Origin: Pseudopedobacter beijingensis
GTDB taxonomy: Bacteria > Bacteroidota > Bacteroidia > Sphingobacteriales > Sphingobacteriaceae
Direction: 5' to 3'
Assembly (NCBI RefSeq): GCF_042678145.1
Contig: NZ_JBHUDG010000001.1
Coordinates: 186,001-250,000, forward strand
Length of the DNA: 64,000 nt
The notes under the pieces are model-generated. The model was given only the letters and a program-made list of their open reading frames with translations. It was not told the origin of the DNA and did no database searches. Below are positions 15,342 to 23,536 of the stretch, piece by piece. Both the position numbers and the translations under genes were made by a program. The stretch's first letter is position 1; the number at the start of each line of letters is the position of its first letter.

Positions 15342-18044
15342 ATGGACGCCGGGTTGTTAATTATAGGATCGTTTGCGTATTTGCTATTGCTGTTTTGGGT
15401 AGCTTACAGGGCAGAGAAAAATCTTTTCTCTGTAAAACTGCAACCTTATATCTATGCTTTTTCTATTGCGGTTTATTGTTCGGCCTGGGCATTTTATGGT
15501 AGTATAGGTAAAGCAAATGATGATGGGTTAGATTTTTTGGCAGTTTACATAGGTCCTACTATTACTGCTCCAATCTGGGTGTTACTCCTCAGGCGTATTA
15601 TCCGGATATGCAAACAATACAGAATAACTTCCTTAGCTGATTTTATATCTGCCAGATATGGTAAAAGTGCTATACTAGGTACGGTAATTACCATTGTATG
15701 CGTATTAGGTTTAGTGCCTTATATTGCATTGCAAATTAAAGCAATAGCCGTAACGTTTGATTACCTGACTCAAAATATAGATTCAGGATATTATACCTCA
15801 TTAATCCATCAGAATATTTTCAGGAATAGCCCCTTGTGGATAACTGTTATTTTAGCAGTATTTATTATTGTTTTTAGTACCAGAAAAATAGATTCTACAG
15901 AAAAACATAAGGGAATGGTTGCCGCAGTGGCTTTGGAATCTATAGTCAAATTGGTGTGTTTTCTTATAGGTGGTGTTTTTATTGTTTATTTCCTTAATAA
16001 TGGCGTTGCTGATGTTTTTAGAAAAGCTACTGAAAAGGGAATTTATGAAAATTCATTTTTACTGAACGGCGAAACAGGTTATACTGATTGGATAGTGATA
16101 TGTTTATTGTCGTCTTTGGCTATGTTGCTTTTGCCAAGGCAGTTTCAGGTAGCTGTTGTTGAAAATACAGACGAAAAGCATATTAAAAAAGCAATGTGGA
16201 TTTTGCCATTGTATATGCTGCTGATTAATTTTTTTGTATTACCTATAGCCTTGTCAGGCAATATGATTTTTACGAAAGGAAGTATAGAAGCAGATTATGC
16301 TATTTTGTCGTTACCTTTTAGGGAAGGACAATCTTTATTGTCTTTTTTAGTGTATTTAGGTGGTTTTTCTGCGGCTACTGGGATGATTATAGTAGAAACT
16401 ATAGCCTTGAGTACCATGTTTAGCAATAACTTGCTGTGGCCAATAATTTTGAGGATAGGTGGTTTGCGCAAAACTTTTTTGCCGCAGGCAGAGCGTTCAA
16501 TCAAAACCATCAGGCGTTTTTCCATTGTGTTAATCCTGATCCTATCCTATGCGTATTTTACAAAAGTAGCGGAAAGTTATTCCCTGGTATCAACCGGGCT
16601 GATATCTTTTGCTGCAATGGCACAATTTGCTCCGGCAGTTTTAGGAGGTGTTTTTTGGGAGTCGGGAAATAAAAAAGGAGCTTTATTGGGTGTTACAGCC
16701 GGGGTAGTGGTTTGGTTTTATACATTAATTGTTCCTGCTATCGCAGGAGTGGGTTTTATTCCTGATGCAATTATGCAAGAAGGATTATTTGGGTGGGAGC
16801 TTTTAAAACCACAGGCATTGTTTGGTATGACGGCATTATCTCCGCTAAGTCATTCTTTTTTTTGGAGCATGTTCGTTAACGTTTCCTTTTATGTTTTAGG
16901 ATCGGTTTATTTTAGAACTAAGCAAGTTGAAAAAGTGCAGGCAAAGCTTTTTGTGAATAATTCTAAATACCATACGCCTTACGAAATAGCAGTTAAAAGA
17001 AGTGGTCAGGTAAGTTATGGACAAATGCAGGCTTTTTTACAACAGTTTTTGGGCGAAGAGAAGCTAATGCAGATGATTAAGGAGTTTGAAAAAAATTATG
17101 GAGTTAATATCCGGTTGGCTGATGATAATATTGACCAACGTTTTTTAAGTTATTCAGAAAAAGTATTATCAGGAGTAATAGGCACCGCTTCTTCTAAATT
17201 ATTAATAGAATCTATACTGAAAGAAGAGGAAGTGACGCTTAATGAAGTGGTGGAGCTGATTAAAGAATCGCAGCAATTGATAGCGCTGAATAAAGAATTG
17301 GAAGAAAAAACGATGGCTTTAAAACAGGCTTCTGAATCTTTAGCTTCCATCAATCAGCAAATGAAAGAGGCGGAAATTCTTAAAGACGAATTTCTGTATA
17401 CGATTACTCATGAGCTGAGAACTCCATTGACATCTATCAGGGCCTTTTCTGAGATTTTATATGATAATCCGGATATTGATGAGGATCAGAAACAGCATTT
17501 TTTAGCTGTAATGATAAAGGAAATAGAGCGGTTAAGCAGATTGATTACCCGTGTCTTGGATTTGGAAAAACTAGAATCGGGAAGTCAGCAATTACAATTT
17601 GGACCGGTAGATGTACAACAGGTTATAACCGATGCTATTGAAGCATTTTCTAAGCTGTTAGAAGAACATAAAATTAAATTAGAGGTATCTCTGCTATCGG
17701 ACAATATGGTTATAAATGCGGATCAGGAATTGCTGACCAGATTGACACAAAACATATTGGCAAATGCTATAAAATATGCCGATAAAGAGGCAGGGCAGAT
17801 TAAGGTAAGTGTAAAAGATGTGAATGATAAGTTGTTAATTAGTATAAAAGATAACGGAAAAGGTATAGAGGAGAAACATAGACCGCATATTTTTAATAAA
17901 TTCTACCAGATACATAACTCTAATCAGGGTAGTGGGTTGGGTTTGGCTATATGCAAAAGAATAGTGGAGTTACATCAGGGTGAGATCTGGGTGGAGCAGG
18001 AATATACAGAAGGAGCAGGTATTTCTTTTACCTTAAATAAATAG
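15342..18044 (+). CDS. Sodium:solute symporter (SLC5)-histidine kinase fusion, CbrA/CrbS-type
   Basis: A 900-residue protein. Residues 1-about 550 form an SSS/PutP-like transporter with some 13 TM helices (YCSAWAFYGSIG, ITSLADFISARYGKSA, LLLPRQFQVAVVEN). A linker and coiled coil follow (residues about 620-675, ALNKELEEKTMALKQASESL). Then comes a HisKA domain with phospho-accepting His690 in THELRTPLTS, and a HATPase domain with an N box (QNILANAIKYA), DNGKGIEE and GSGLGLAICKRIVELHQG. Fusions of this kind (CbrA, CrbS) sense or import organic acids or amino acids and control acs or carbon-catabolite genes. The next genes are a receiver and acs, so acetate-related sensing is likely. Confidence 0.93.
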   Translation: MDAGLLIIGSFAYLLLLFWVAYRAEKNLFSVKLQPYIYAFSIAVYCSAWAFYGSIGKANDDGLDFLAVYIGPTITAPIWVLLLRRIIRICKQYRITSLADFISARYGKSAILGTVITIVCVLGLVPYIALQIKAIAVTFDYLTQNIDSGYYTSLIHQNIFRNSPLWITVILAVFIIVFSTRKIDSTEKHKGMVAAVALESIVKLVCFLIGGVFIVYFLNNGVADVFRKATEKGIYENSFLLNGETGYTDWIVICLLSSLAMLLLPRQFQVAVVENTDEKHIKKAMWILPLYMLLINFFVLPIALSGNMIFTKGSIEADYAILSLPFREGQSLLSFLVYLGGFSAATGMIIVETIALSTMFSNNLLWPIILRIGGLRKTFLPQAERSIKTIRRFSIVLILILSYAYFTKVAESYSLVSTGLISFAAMAQFAPAVLGGVFWESGNKKGALLGVTAGVVVWFYTLIVPAIAGVGFIPDAIMQEGLFGWELLKPQALFGMTALSPLSHSFFWSMFVNVSFYVLGSVYFRTKQVEKVQAKLFVNNSKYHTPYEIAVKRSGQVSYGQMQAFLQQFLGEEKLMQMIKEFEKNYGVNIRLADDNIDQRFLSYSEKVLSGVIGTASSKLLIESILKEEEVTLNEVVELIKESQQLIALNKELEEKTMALKQASESLASINQQMKEAEILKDEFLYTITHELRTPLTSIRAFSEILYDNPDIDEDQKQHFLAVMIKEIERLSRLITRVLDLEKLESGSQQLQFGPVDVQQVITDAIEAFSKLLEEHKIKLEVSLLSDNMVINADQELLTRLTQNILANAIKYADKEAGQIKVSVKDVNDKLLISIKDNGKGIEEKHRPHIFNKFYQIHNSNQGSGLGLAICKRIVELHQGEIWVEQEYTEGAGISFTLNK

Positions 18045-18045
18045 G

Positions 18046-18432
18046 ATGGTGGAGACAGTATTAAAAAATAAAAAGATTTTAATAGTGGATGATGATCCTG
18101 CGATAGTGATGTCGCTGGAATTTTTGTTCAGAAAGGCGGAAGCTACGGTATTTATTGCAGTAAATGGGGAGGAGGCTATCGAAAAAATAAAAGCCGAAGA
18201 ACCGGACGTTGTGTTGCTGGATATTATGATGCCTGGGATAGATGGCTATGGAGTTGCAGATTTTATTAAAAAAAATTGGAATGACCGGGAAGTAAAGGTT
18301 ATTTTTATATCAGCCAAAAGTCGTGATGAAGATATCAAACTCGCATATTCAAAGGGTGCCGATCTTTTCGTTATTAAGCCTTTTTCTACAAGAAGGCTGA
18401 TAGAGAAGATCATCAAATTGTTAAACAAATAA
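18046..18432 (+). CDS. Single-domain response regulator (receiver only)
   Basis: 128 residues forming one receiver domain: acidic pocket D15-D16 (ILIVDDDP), phospho-acceptor D59 (VVLLDIMMPG), switch Ser in FISAKS and Lys in VIKPF. No DNA-binding or enzymatic output domain follows. It begins one base after the kinase stop (TAGGATG), so it is almost certainly its partner. Vibrio CrbR, in a similar setting, carries a DNA-binding domain; here the output must go through another protein. The InsA-like HTH protein 5 kb upstream is one candidate (inference). Confidence 0.92.
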   Translation: MVETVLKNKKILIVDDDPAIVMSLEFLFRKAEATVFIAVNGEEAIEKIKAEEPDVVLLDIMMPGIDGYGVADFIKKNWNDREVKVIFISAKSRDEDIKLAYSKGADLFVIKPFSTRRLIEKIIKLLNK

Positions 18433-18456
18433 ACTATATATTATAAAACTAAAAAA

Positions 18457-20364
18457 ATGGATTTAAGGATTAGATCATTTGAAGAGTATCAGAAAGCTTA
18501 TCAGTACAGTGTAGAGCAACCCGAAGATTTTTGGGGAGACATCGCTGGGAATTTCGTATGGAAGAAGAAATGGGACAAAGTACTGGATTGGAATTTTAAG
18601 GAGCCGAAGATCAAATGGTTTGAAGGTGGAAAATTAAACATTACGGAAAATTGTTTGGACAGACATTTAGAAGAAAGAGGCGACGAGCCTGCTATTATAT
18701 GGGAGTCCAATGATCCTGATGAGCATCATCGTGTATTAACTTATAAAAACCTTCACCAAAAAGTATGTTTGTTTGCCAACGTACTTAAAAATAATGGTGC
18801 AAAAAAAGGTGATAGAATATGTATTTATATGCCAATGATTCCAGAGTTGGCTATTGCAGTATTGGCATGTGCCAGAATTGGAGCTATACACTCTGTTATT
18901 TTTGGAGGTTTTTCTGCACAATCTATTGCGGACAGAATTCAGGATGCCCAATGTAATATTGTGGTAACCGCAGACGGATCGTTCCGTGGAACTAAGGAAG
19001 TTGGACTTAAAAATGTTATGGATGATGCTTTGGTACAATGTCCTTCTGTACAAAAAGTAATTGTTTTAACAAGAAGCCGCACTCCTGTTTCTATGATTAA
19101 AGGTCGTGATGTGTGGTGGATTGATGAGATTCATAAAGCGGAAACACTGGGACAGGTAGATTGTCCGGCAGAAGAAATGGATGCCGAAGATCCTTTGTTT
19201 ATACTATATACTTCCGGGTCTACAGGTAAGCCTAAAGGCGTAGTGCATACTTGTGGTGGTTATATGGTATATACCGGATATACTTTCCAAAATGTGTTCC
19301 AGTACAACTCTGGCGATGTTTATTTCTGTACAGCAGATATTGGATGGATTACAGGACACTCTTATATTGTTTATGGACCACTATCTCAGGGAGCCGCAAC
19401 ATTGATGTTTGAAGGTATACCAACCTGGCCGGATGCGGGTAGATTCTGGGATATTGTAGATAAGTTTAAAGTAAATATTCTATACACTGCGCCAACAGCC
19501 ATCAGATCATTAATGCAGCATGGTCTTAGCTTTGTTGAGGGAAAAGACCTGAGCTCTTTAAGAGTATTGGGATCTGTAGGAGAGCCTATTAATGAGGAAG
19601 CATGGCATTGGTTTAATGAGCAAATAGGAAAGAAAAAATGTCCGATAGTGGATACCTGGTGGCAAACAGAGAATGGCGGTATCCTGATTTCTCCGTTGGC
19701 AGGTATTACACCTACTAAACCTTGTTATGCTACTTTACCTTTACCGGGTGTACAGCCTGTCTTGGTAGACGAAAAAGGTGAAATATTGGAAGGTAATAAT
19801 GTAACAGGTAATCTGTGCATCAAATTCCCATGGCCTGGAATGCTGAGAACAACTTACGGAGATCATGAGCGTTGCCGTACAACCTATTTTGCAACTTACG
19901 AAAATATGTACTTTACAGGAGATGGTTGTTTAAGAGATGAGGATGGTTATTATAGAATTACGGGAAGGGTAGATGATGTGATTAACGTGTCGGGACACCG
20001 GATTGGTACTGCAGAAGTAGAAAACGCCATCAATATGTTTACAGATGTTATCGAATCGGCTGTAGTGGGTTATCCTCATGATATTAAAGGTCAGGGCTTA
20101 TACGCTTATGTGGTATTGTCTAAAGAGGCGAGAGATGTGGAATTAACGAAAAAAGATATTGCTGCTACGGTAAGCCGTTTGATAGGACCTATTGCAAGGC
20201 CAGATAAAATACAATTTGTTTATGGTTTGCCTAAAACAAGATCTGGTAAAATTATGAGAAGGATTTTGAGGAAAATTGCAGAGGGAGAAATCAACAATCT
20301 GGGGGATACTTCTACATTATTAGACCCGGCAGTAGTAGATGAAATTAAAAACAATCGTCTTTAA
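18457..20364 (+). CDS. acs: Acetyl-CoA synthetase (acetate-CoA ligase)
   Basis: A 635-residue AMP-forming acetyl-CoA synthetase: acetate + ATP + CoA to acetyl-CoA. Motifs are the P-loop-like YTSGSTGKPKGVVH (near residue 252), the acetate-pocket WWQTENGG, YFTGDGCLRDEDGYYRITGRVDDVINVSGHR hinge region and C-terminal PKTRSGKIMRR. In the last, K598 is the lysine acetylated in the Pat/CobB control system of Salmonella Acs. It lies 24 bases downstream of the receiver gene, giving one sensing-utilisation operon. Two hairpins with T-tracts follow. Confidence 0.97.
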   Translation: MDLRIRSFEEYQKAYQYSVEQPEDFWGDIAGNFVWKKKWDKVLDWNFKEPKIKWFEGGKLNITENCLDRHLEERGDEPAIIWESNDPDEHHRVLTYKNLHQKVCLFANVLKNNGAKKGDRICIYMPMIPELAIAVLACARIGAIHSVIFGGFSAQSIADRIQDAQCNIVVTADGSFRGTKEVGLKNVMDDALVQCPSVQKVIVLTRSRTPVSMIKGRDVWWIDEIHKAETLGQVDCPAEEMDAEDPLFILYTSGSTGKPKGVVHTCGGYMVYTGYTFQNVFQYNSGDVYFCTADIGWITGHSYIVYGPLSQGAATLMFEGIPTWPDAGRFWDIVDKFKVNILYTAPTAIRSLMQHGLSFVEGKDLSSLRVLGSVGEPINEEAWHWFNEQIGKKKCPIVDTWWQTENGGILISPLAGITPTKPCYATLPLPGVQPVLVDEKGEILEGNNVTGNLCIKFPWPGMLRTTYGDHERCRTTYFATYENMYFTGDGCLRDEDGYYRITGRVDDVINVSGHRIGTAEVENAINMFTDVIESAVVGYPHDIKGQGLYAYVVLSKEARDVELTKKDIAATVSRLIGPIARPDKIQFVYGLPKTRSGKIMRRILRKIAEGEINNLGDTSTLLDPAVVDEIKNNRL

Positions 20365-20424
20365 TTTTAGATAAACTACATCTATAGCTCATCACTAAGA
20401 AAAAGAGTTATTTGCTTTTTAGAT

Positions 20425-20460
20425 AAAAAGGGAGCGGTTTTTTAATCGCTCCCTTTTTTT
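20425..20460 (+). terminator. Intrinsic terminator of the acs operon
   Basis: Stem 20430-20436 with 20447-20453 (GGGAGCG/CGCTCCC), extended by A-T pairs, then seven T residues. It lies 60 bases after the acs stop. Confidence 0.92.
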
Positions 20461-20480
20461 GGCACAGTACTTGATATATT

Positions 20481-20572
20481 CTAAACGTAAGATTTTAGAC
20501 AGTCTTATTCATACGTTTAGGTTTAGGTTTAGTAAAGAAAAAGGAAGCACCCCATGCTTCCTTTTCTTTTTT
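20481..20572 (+). terminator. Second hairpin group and terminator before surE
   Basis: 20481-20520 is an imperfect palindrome (CTAAACGTA/TACGTTTAG ends). It overlaps three tandem GTTTAG hexamers at 20515-20532. A second intrinsic terminator follows: stem 20543-20549 with 20555-20561 and a T-rich tail to 20572. This is a dense insulation region between acs and surE. Confidence 0.7.
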
Positions 20573-20612
20573 AGGTTTAATTGTTTGAAACCATATAGCT
20601 GTTTTTCTTTTC

Positions 20613-20620
20613 TATATTTG
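20613..20620 (+). promoter_or_regulatory. Candidate -7 element of surE
   Basis: TATATTTG is an exact match to TAnnTTTG, with its last base only 4 bases before the surE ATG (20625). The -33 region has TTTG at 20584-20587, spacing 25, longer than the usual 19-20. If functional, the mRNA would be nearly leaderless. Confidence 0.5.
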
Positions 20621-20624
20621 CTTA

Positions 20625-21398
20625 ATGAAGAAGAACAAGCCTACTATTTTAGTTGTCAATGATGACGGTATTATTGCACCTGGAATTAAAGCCTTAATAG
20701 AAGTAGTTAAAGAGATTGGCGATGTGGTTGTGGTGGCTCCGGATAGTCCGCAATCGGGAACAGGACATGCCATTACCATTAGCAAGCCTTTGCGTTTTGA
20801 TAAGGTGGATATGTATGAGGGTATAGAAATGTACAAATGTTCTGGTACACCGGTAGATTGTGTGAAATTAGCTGTCAATAAAGTATTTAAGGGCAAGAAA
20901 CCAGATATCTGTGTTTCGGGAGTCAATCACGGATTAAATAGTTCCATCAACGTAATTTATTCAGGAACAATGTCTGCTGCGGTGGAAGGTGCCATTGAAG
21001 GTATTCCGTCAGTCGGGTTTTCGTTAGATGATTTCTCATGGAATGCAAATTTTGAACATTGCAAAAAATACGTACATAAACTAGTTCTTCAGATTTTAGA
21101 GCATGGTTTACCTCAAGGAGTTCTGTTAAATGTTAATTTTCCATCAGGTGAACATATTAAAGGGCTAAAGATCTGTCGTCAGGCTAATGCTAAATGGAAA
21201 GAAGAATTTGATGAAAGAACAGATCCTTATCATAGAAATTATTACTGGTTAACCGGGGTTTTTCAGAATTTGGATAAAGGAGAAGATTCTGATGTTTGGG
21301 CATTGGAAAATGGTTATGCATCGGTAGTGCCTGTTCAGTTTGATTTAACAGCACATCATGCTATTTCACTTCTAAATAGCTGGAACCTGGATGTTTAA
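20625..21398 (+). CDS. surE: 5'/3'-nucleotidase SurE
   Basis: The 257-residue protein carries the SurE metal site DD (D13, D14 in LVVNDDGI), then VVVAPDSPQSGTGHAIT with the conserved Ser, and SGVNHGLNSSINVIYSGTMSAAVEG. It dephosphorylates nucleoside monophosphates and short polyphosphates. The start is fixed by the N-terminal metal motif. It overlaps the next gene by 8 bases and is followed by lpxB. Confidence 0.96.
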   Translation: MKKNKPTILVVNDDGIIAPGIKALIEVVKEIGDVVVVAPDSPQSGTGHAITISKPLRFDKVDMYEGIEMYKCSGTPVDCVKLAVNKVFKGKKPDICVSGVNHGLNSSINVIYSGTMSAAVEGAIEGIPSVGFSLDDFSWNANFEHCKKYVHKLVLQILEHGLPQGVLLNVNFPSGEHIKGLKICRQANAKWKEEFDERTDPYHRNYYWLTGVFQNLDKGEDSDVWALENGYASVVPVQFDLTAHHAISLLNSWNLDV

Positions 21399-21654
21399 AA
21401 AAGATTCTTTAGTTCTTGGTGTTTTATACGGGTTAGCCTTGCCGTCACTTGCTTTTTTGGTAGTCGACTTTATAATGAGCCATGTAGAAGTATTGAAAAA
21501 AGCTGATTTACTTTATATTGGATGTGTGGCTTTAAACTTTTTTAGTTTTAATAAAGCATCAAAAAAGTATCAGGAACAAACGGCCAGAGGTATAATTTTA
21601 GCTACGTTTATATGTTCGGCAATCTTTGCATATTATAAGCTTAACCAACATTAA
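21391..21654 (+). CDS. Small membrane protein between surE and lpxB
   Basis: 87 residues with three hydrophobic stretches: LVLGVLYGLALPSLAFLVVDFIM (about 8-30), ADLLYIGCVALNFFSF (about 38-53) and ARGIILATFICSAIFAYY (about 65-82). It overlaps surE by 8 bases and ends 9 bases before lpxB, so it is translated in the same operon. I do not recognise the family; a membrane role is all that can be inferred. Confidence 0.8.
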   Translation: MFKKDSLVLGVLYGLALPSLAFLVVDFIMSHVEVLKKADLLYIGCVALNFFSFNKASKKYQEQTARGIILATFICSAIFAYYKLNQH

Positions 21655-21663
21655 TACAATCCC

Positions 21664-22770
21664 ATGAAATATTACATTATAGCAGGAGAGGCATCAGGAG
21701 ATTTACACGGAGCCAATTTGATGAAGGCCTTAAAAGAAGTAGATGATTCTGCCGAGTTCAGGTTTTTTGGTGGAGATTTAATGCAGGCACAGGGAGGCGA
21801 TCTGATTAAGCATTATAAAGACATGGCATTTATGGGCTTTGTAGAAGTTGTTTTAAACCTCAGAACGGTGCTTAAAAATATATCTTTTTGTCAGAAAGAT
21901 GTTTTGCAGCATAAACCAGATGTTCTTATTTTAATAGATTTTCCTGGCTTTAATCTTAAGATTGCAGATTTTGCTAAAAAAAACAATATAAAAGTCTTCT
22001 ATTATATTTCACCAAAAGTATGGGCGTGGAATCAGAAAAGAGTGCTTAAGATTAAGAAAGTGGTTGATAAGATGTTTTGCATTTTTCCATTTGAAGTAGA
22101 CTTTTACAAAAAATGGGGAATGGAAGTAGATTACGTTGGAAACCCTTTATTGGATGCCATAGCTGCTTTTGAACCTCATCCTGAATTTAAAGAAGAAAAT
22201 AAACTATCAGAAAAAGAAATCATAGCATTACTGCCCGGTAGTCGCAGGCAAGAGCTTAGATATTTATTACCTTCTATGGTATCTTTGGTTTCTCATTTTC
22301 CAGAATATCAGTTTGTAATAGCTGGAGCGCCGAATTTTACAGTTTCAGACTATCAGGAATATACCGGAGGACATACACTTCCTGTAGTGTTTTCGCAAAC
22401 TTATGATCTGTTGTCTCATGCAAAAGCCGCAGTTGTAACCTCAGGAACGGCAACTTTAGAGACAGCCTTATTTTGGGTTCCGGAAGTGGTGGTATACAGA
22501 GGTAATCCTATTTCTATTGGTATAGCAAAATTATTAGTGAAGATAGGATTCATTTCACTGGTTAATCTGGTGGTAGATAGAGAAATTGTAAAAGAGCTGA
22601 TTCAGGAAGACTGTAATGAAAATAAGCTGAAACAGGAAGTAGAGAAAATTCTGTCTGTAAATGGAAGGGGTCAAATGATGGAAGATTATAACGAATTGCA
22701 TAACAGAATGGGAGAGCCCGGTGCATCTAAAAGAGCAGCCACATTGATGTACAACTACTTAAAAAAATGA
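21664..22770 (+). CDS. lpxB: Lipid-A-disaccharide synthase
   Basis: A 368-residue GT19 glycosyltransferase that joins lipid X and UDP-diacylglucosamine to make the lipid A disaccharide at the inner membrane. Visible family motifs are YYIAGEASGDLHGANL at the start, FFGGDLMQAQGG, LIDFPGFNLKIA, YYISPKVWAWNQKR, LLPGSRRQELRYLLP and SGTATLETALF. Length is close to the usual 370-390. It presents the expected Gram-negative outer-membrane context. Confidence 0.96.
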   Translation: MKYYIIAGEASGDLHGANLMKALKEVDDSAEFRFFGGDLMQAQGGDLIKHYKDMAFMGFVEVVLNLRTVLKNISFCQKDVLQHKPDVLILIDFPGFNLKIADFAKKNNIKVFYYISPKVWAWNQKRVLKIKKVVDKMFCIFPFEVDFYKKWGMEVDYVGNPLLDAIAAFEPHPEFKEENKLSEKEIIALLPGSRRQELRYLLPSMVSLVSHFPEYQFVIAGAPNFTVSDYQEYTGGHTLPVVFSQTYDLLSHAKAAVVTSGTATLETALFWVPEVVVYRGNPISIGIAKLLVKIGFISLVNLVVDREIVKELIQEDCNENKLKQEVEKILSVNGRGQMMEDYNELHNRMGEPGASKRAATLMYNYLKK

Positions 22771-22803
22771 ATATAAATTATTCCCTAATACGGATTTATT
22801 TTA

Positions 22804-22811
22804 TCATATTT
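22804..22811 (+). promoter_or_regulatory. Candidate -7 element for tRNA-Ala
   Basis: CATATTTG is one mismatch from TAnnTTTG and ends 11 bases before the tRNA 5' end, as expected for a direct tRNA promoter. The -33 region is only T-rich. Confidence 0.35.
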
Positions 22812-22822
22812 GCACTGCTTTT

Positions 22823-22896
22823 GGGGAATTAGCTCATTTGGCTAGAGCGCTTGCCTGGCAGGCAAGAGGCGACCGGTTCGAATCCGGTATTCTCCA
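22823..22896 (+). tRNA. tRNA-Ala (anticodon GGC)
   Basis: 74 bases forming a full cloverleaf. The acceptor stem pairs 22823-22829 with 22889-22895 (one G-T pair), with discriminator A at 22896. The D-arm is GCTC...GAGC. The anticodon stem CTTGC/GCAAG has loop CTGGCAG, giving anticodon GGC (codon GCC). The T-arm is CCGGTTCGAATCCGG. The 3' CCA tail is not extended in the genome beyond the acceptor. A terminator follows directly. Confidence 0.95.
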
Positions 22897-22912
22897 CTTC
22901 TTTAAAGTATGT

Positions 22913-22950
22913 AAACGGTGTTTTTGAAAAATTACACCGTTTTTTATTTT
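22913..22950 (+). terminator. Intrinsic terminator after tRNA-Ala
   Basis: A perfect 9-bp stem (22913-22921 with 22934-22942) is followed by a T-rich run to about 22951. Confidence 0.85.
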
Positions 22951-23440
22951 TCAACACCCTACTTTTTTTGTGAATTAAATAGTCTGTTTTACAGATATGG
23001 CAGCATTTAGAATTACTGTATAATAAATAATAGTGTCTTTCTCTTTTGGCATTGATGCCGGTATTACCTGTTGGTTTTTAATAAGCTGTGAATTTCTTTC
23101 AAAACCATTTCTCAAGATACCAGAGGAGGTTAGAAGTGTTAAGTGGTAAAAGATATAATTATTATATAGCTCGTCATTCTTTTATGTTTTACTGACCAAG
23201 CAACTTTAAATAAATTTGAAAAAGAAGATAATCTTCGCCTACATTTTGATAAAAAAGCTAATAAAGTTTATTAAAATGCTTTTTTGGATGAATATAAATA
23301 AGATTTTACACCTATACTTTAAGGAATTCTCCCCTCATAAAGTCAAACCCTACATAATTTCGTTATTACCGATTAGGCGAAATATTAAATAAAAAATCAA
23401 AAGAACAGACGTAAAAGATTTTTTATCATCAAATAAATTT
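22951..23440. pseudogene. Gene-poor, AT-rich stretch with a possible tyrosine-recombinase relic
   Basis: No intact ORF. Around 23136-23187 the plus strand translates to GKRYNYYIARHSFMFY before a stop. The YxARHSF part resembles the box II (HxxR/ARHSF) motif of Bacteroidota integrases, but the flanks are broken by stops in every frame. The location directly downstream of a tRNA gene fits a decayed integrative element. The resemblance is short and may be chance. Confidence 0.25.
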
Positions 23441-23441
23441 A

Positions 23442-23489
23442 TATATTTGGTAAACCAATTTTTGGTAAACCAATTTTTGGAGTGCCAAA
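23442..23489 (+). promoter_or_regulatory. susC promoter overlapped by three phased palindromes
   Basis: TATATTTG at 23442-23449 matches the -7 consensus. Overlapping and following it are two identical 12-bp palindromes, TTGGTAAACCAA at 23447-23458 and 23462-23473. A looser third, TTGGAGTGCCAA, lies at 23477-23488. All are spaced by exactly 15 bases and lie 49-90 bases upstream of the susC ATG. The position over and just after the expected transcription start suggests repressor binding. Which regulator family binds is unknown. Confidence 0.7.
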
Positions 23490-23536
23490 AATAACGAAAG
23501 GATAAAGATCCAATTAATTAATAACCTATTAAAATT

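Noticed and set aside
22823..22896. tRNA-Gly (GCC)
   Set aside because: The anticodon loop reads CTGGCAG, so bases 34-36 are GGC, which is alanine.
23447..23488. FadR/GntR-type operators at susC
   Set aside because: The FadR consensus TNGTNNNACNA needs a different spacing between half-sites. The palindromes are kept as operators of unknown regulator type.
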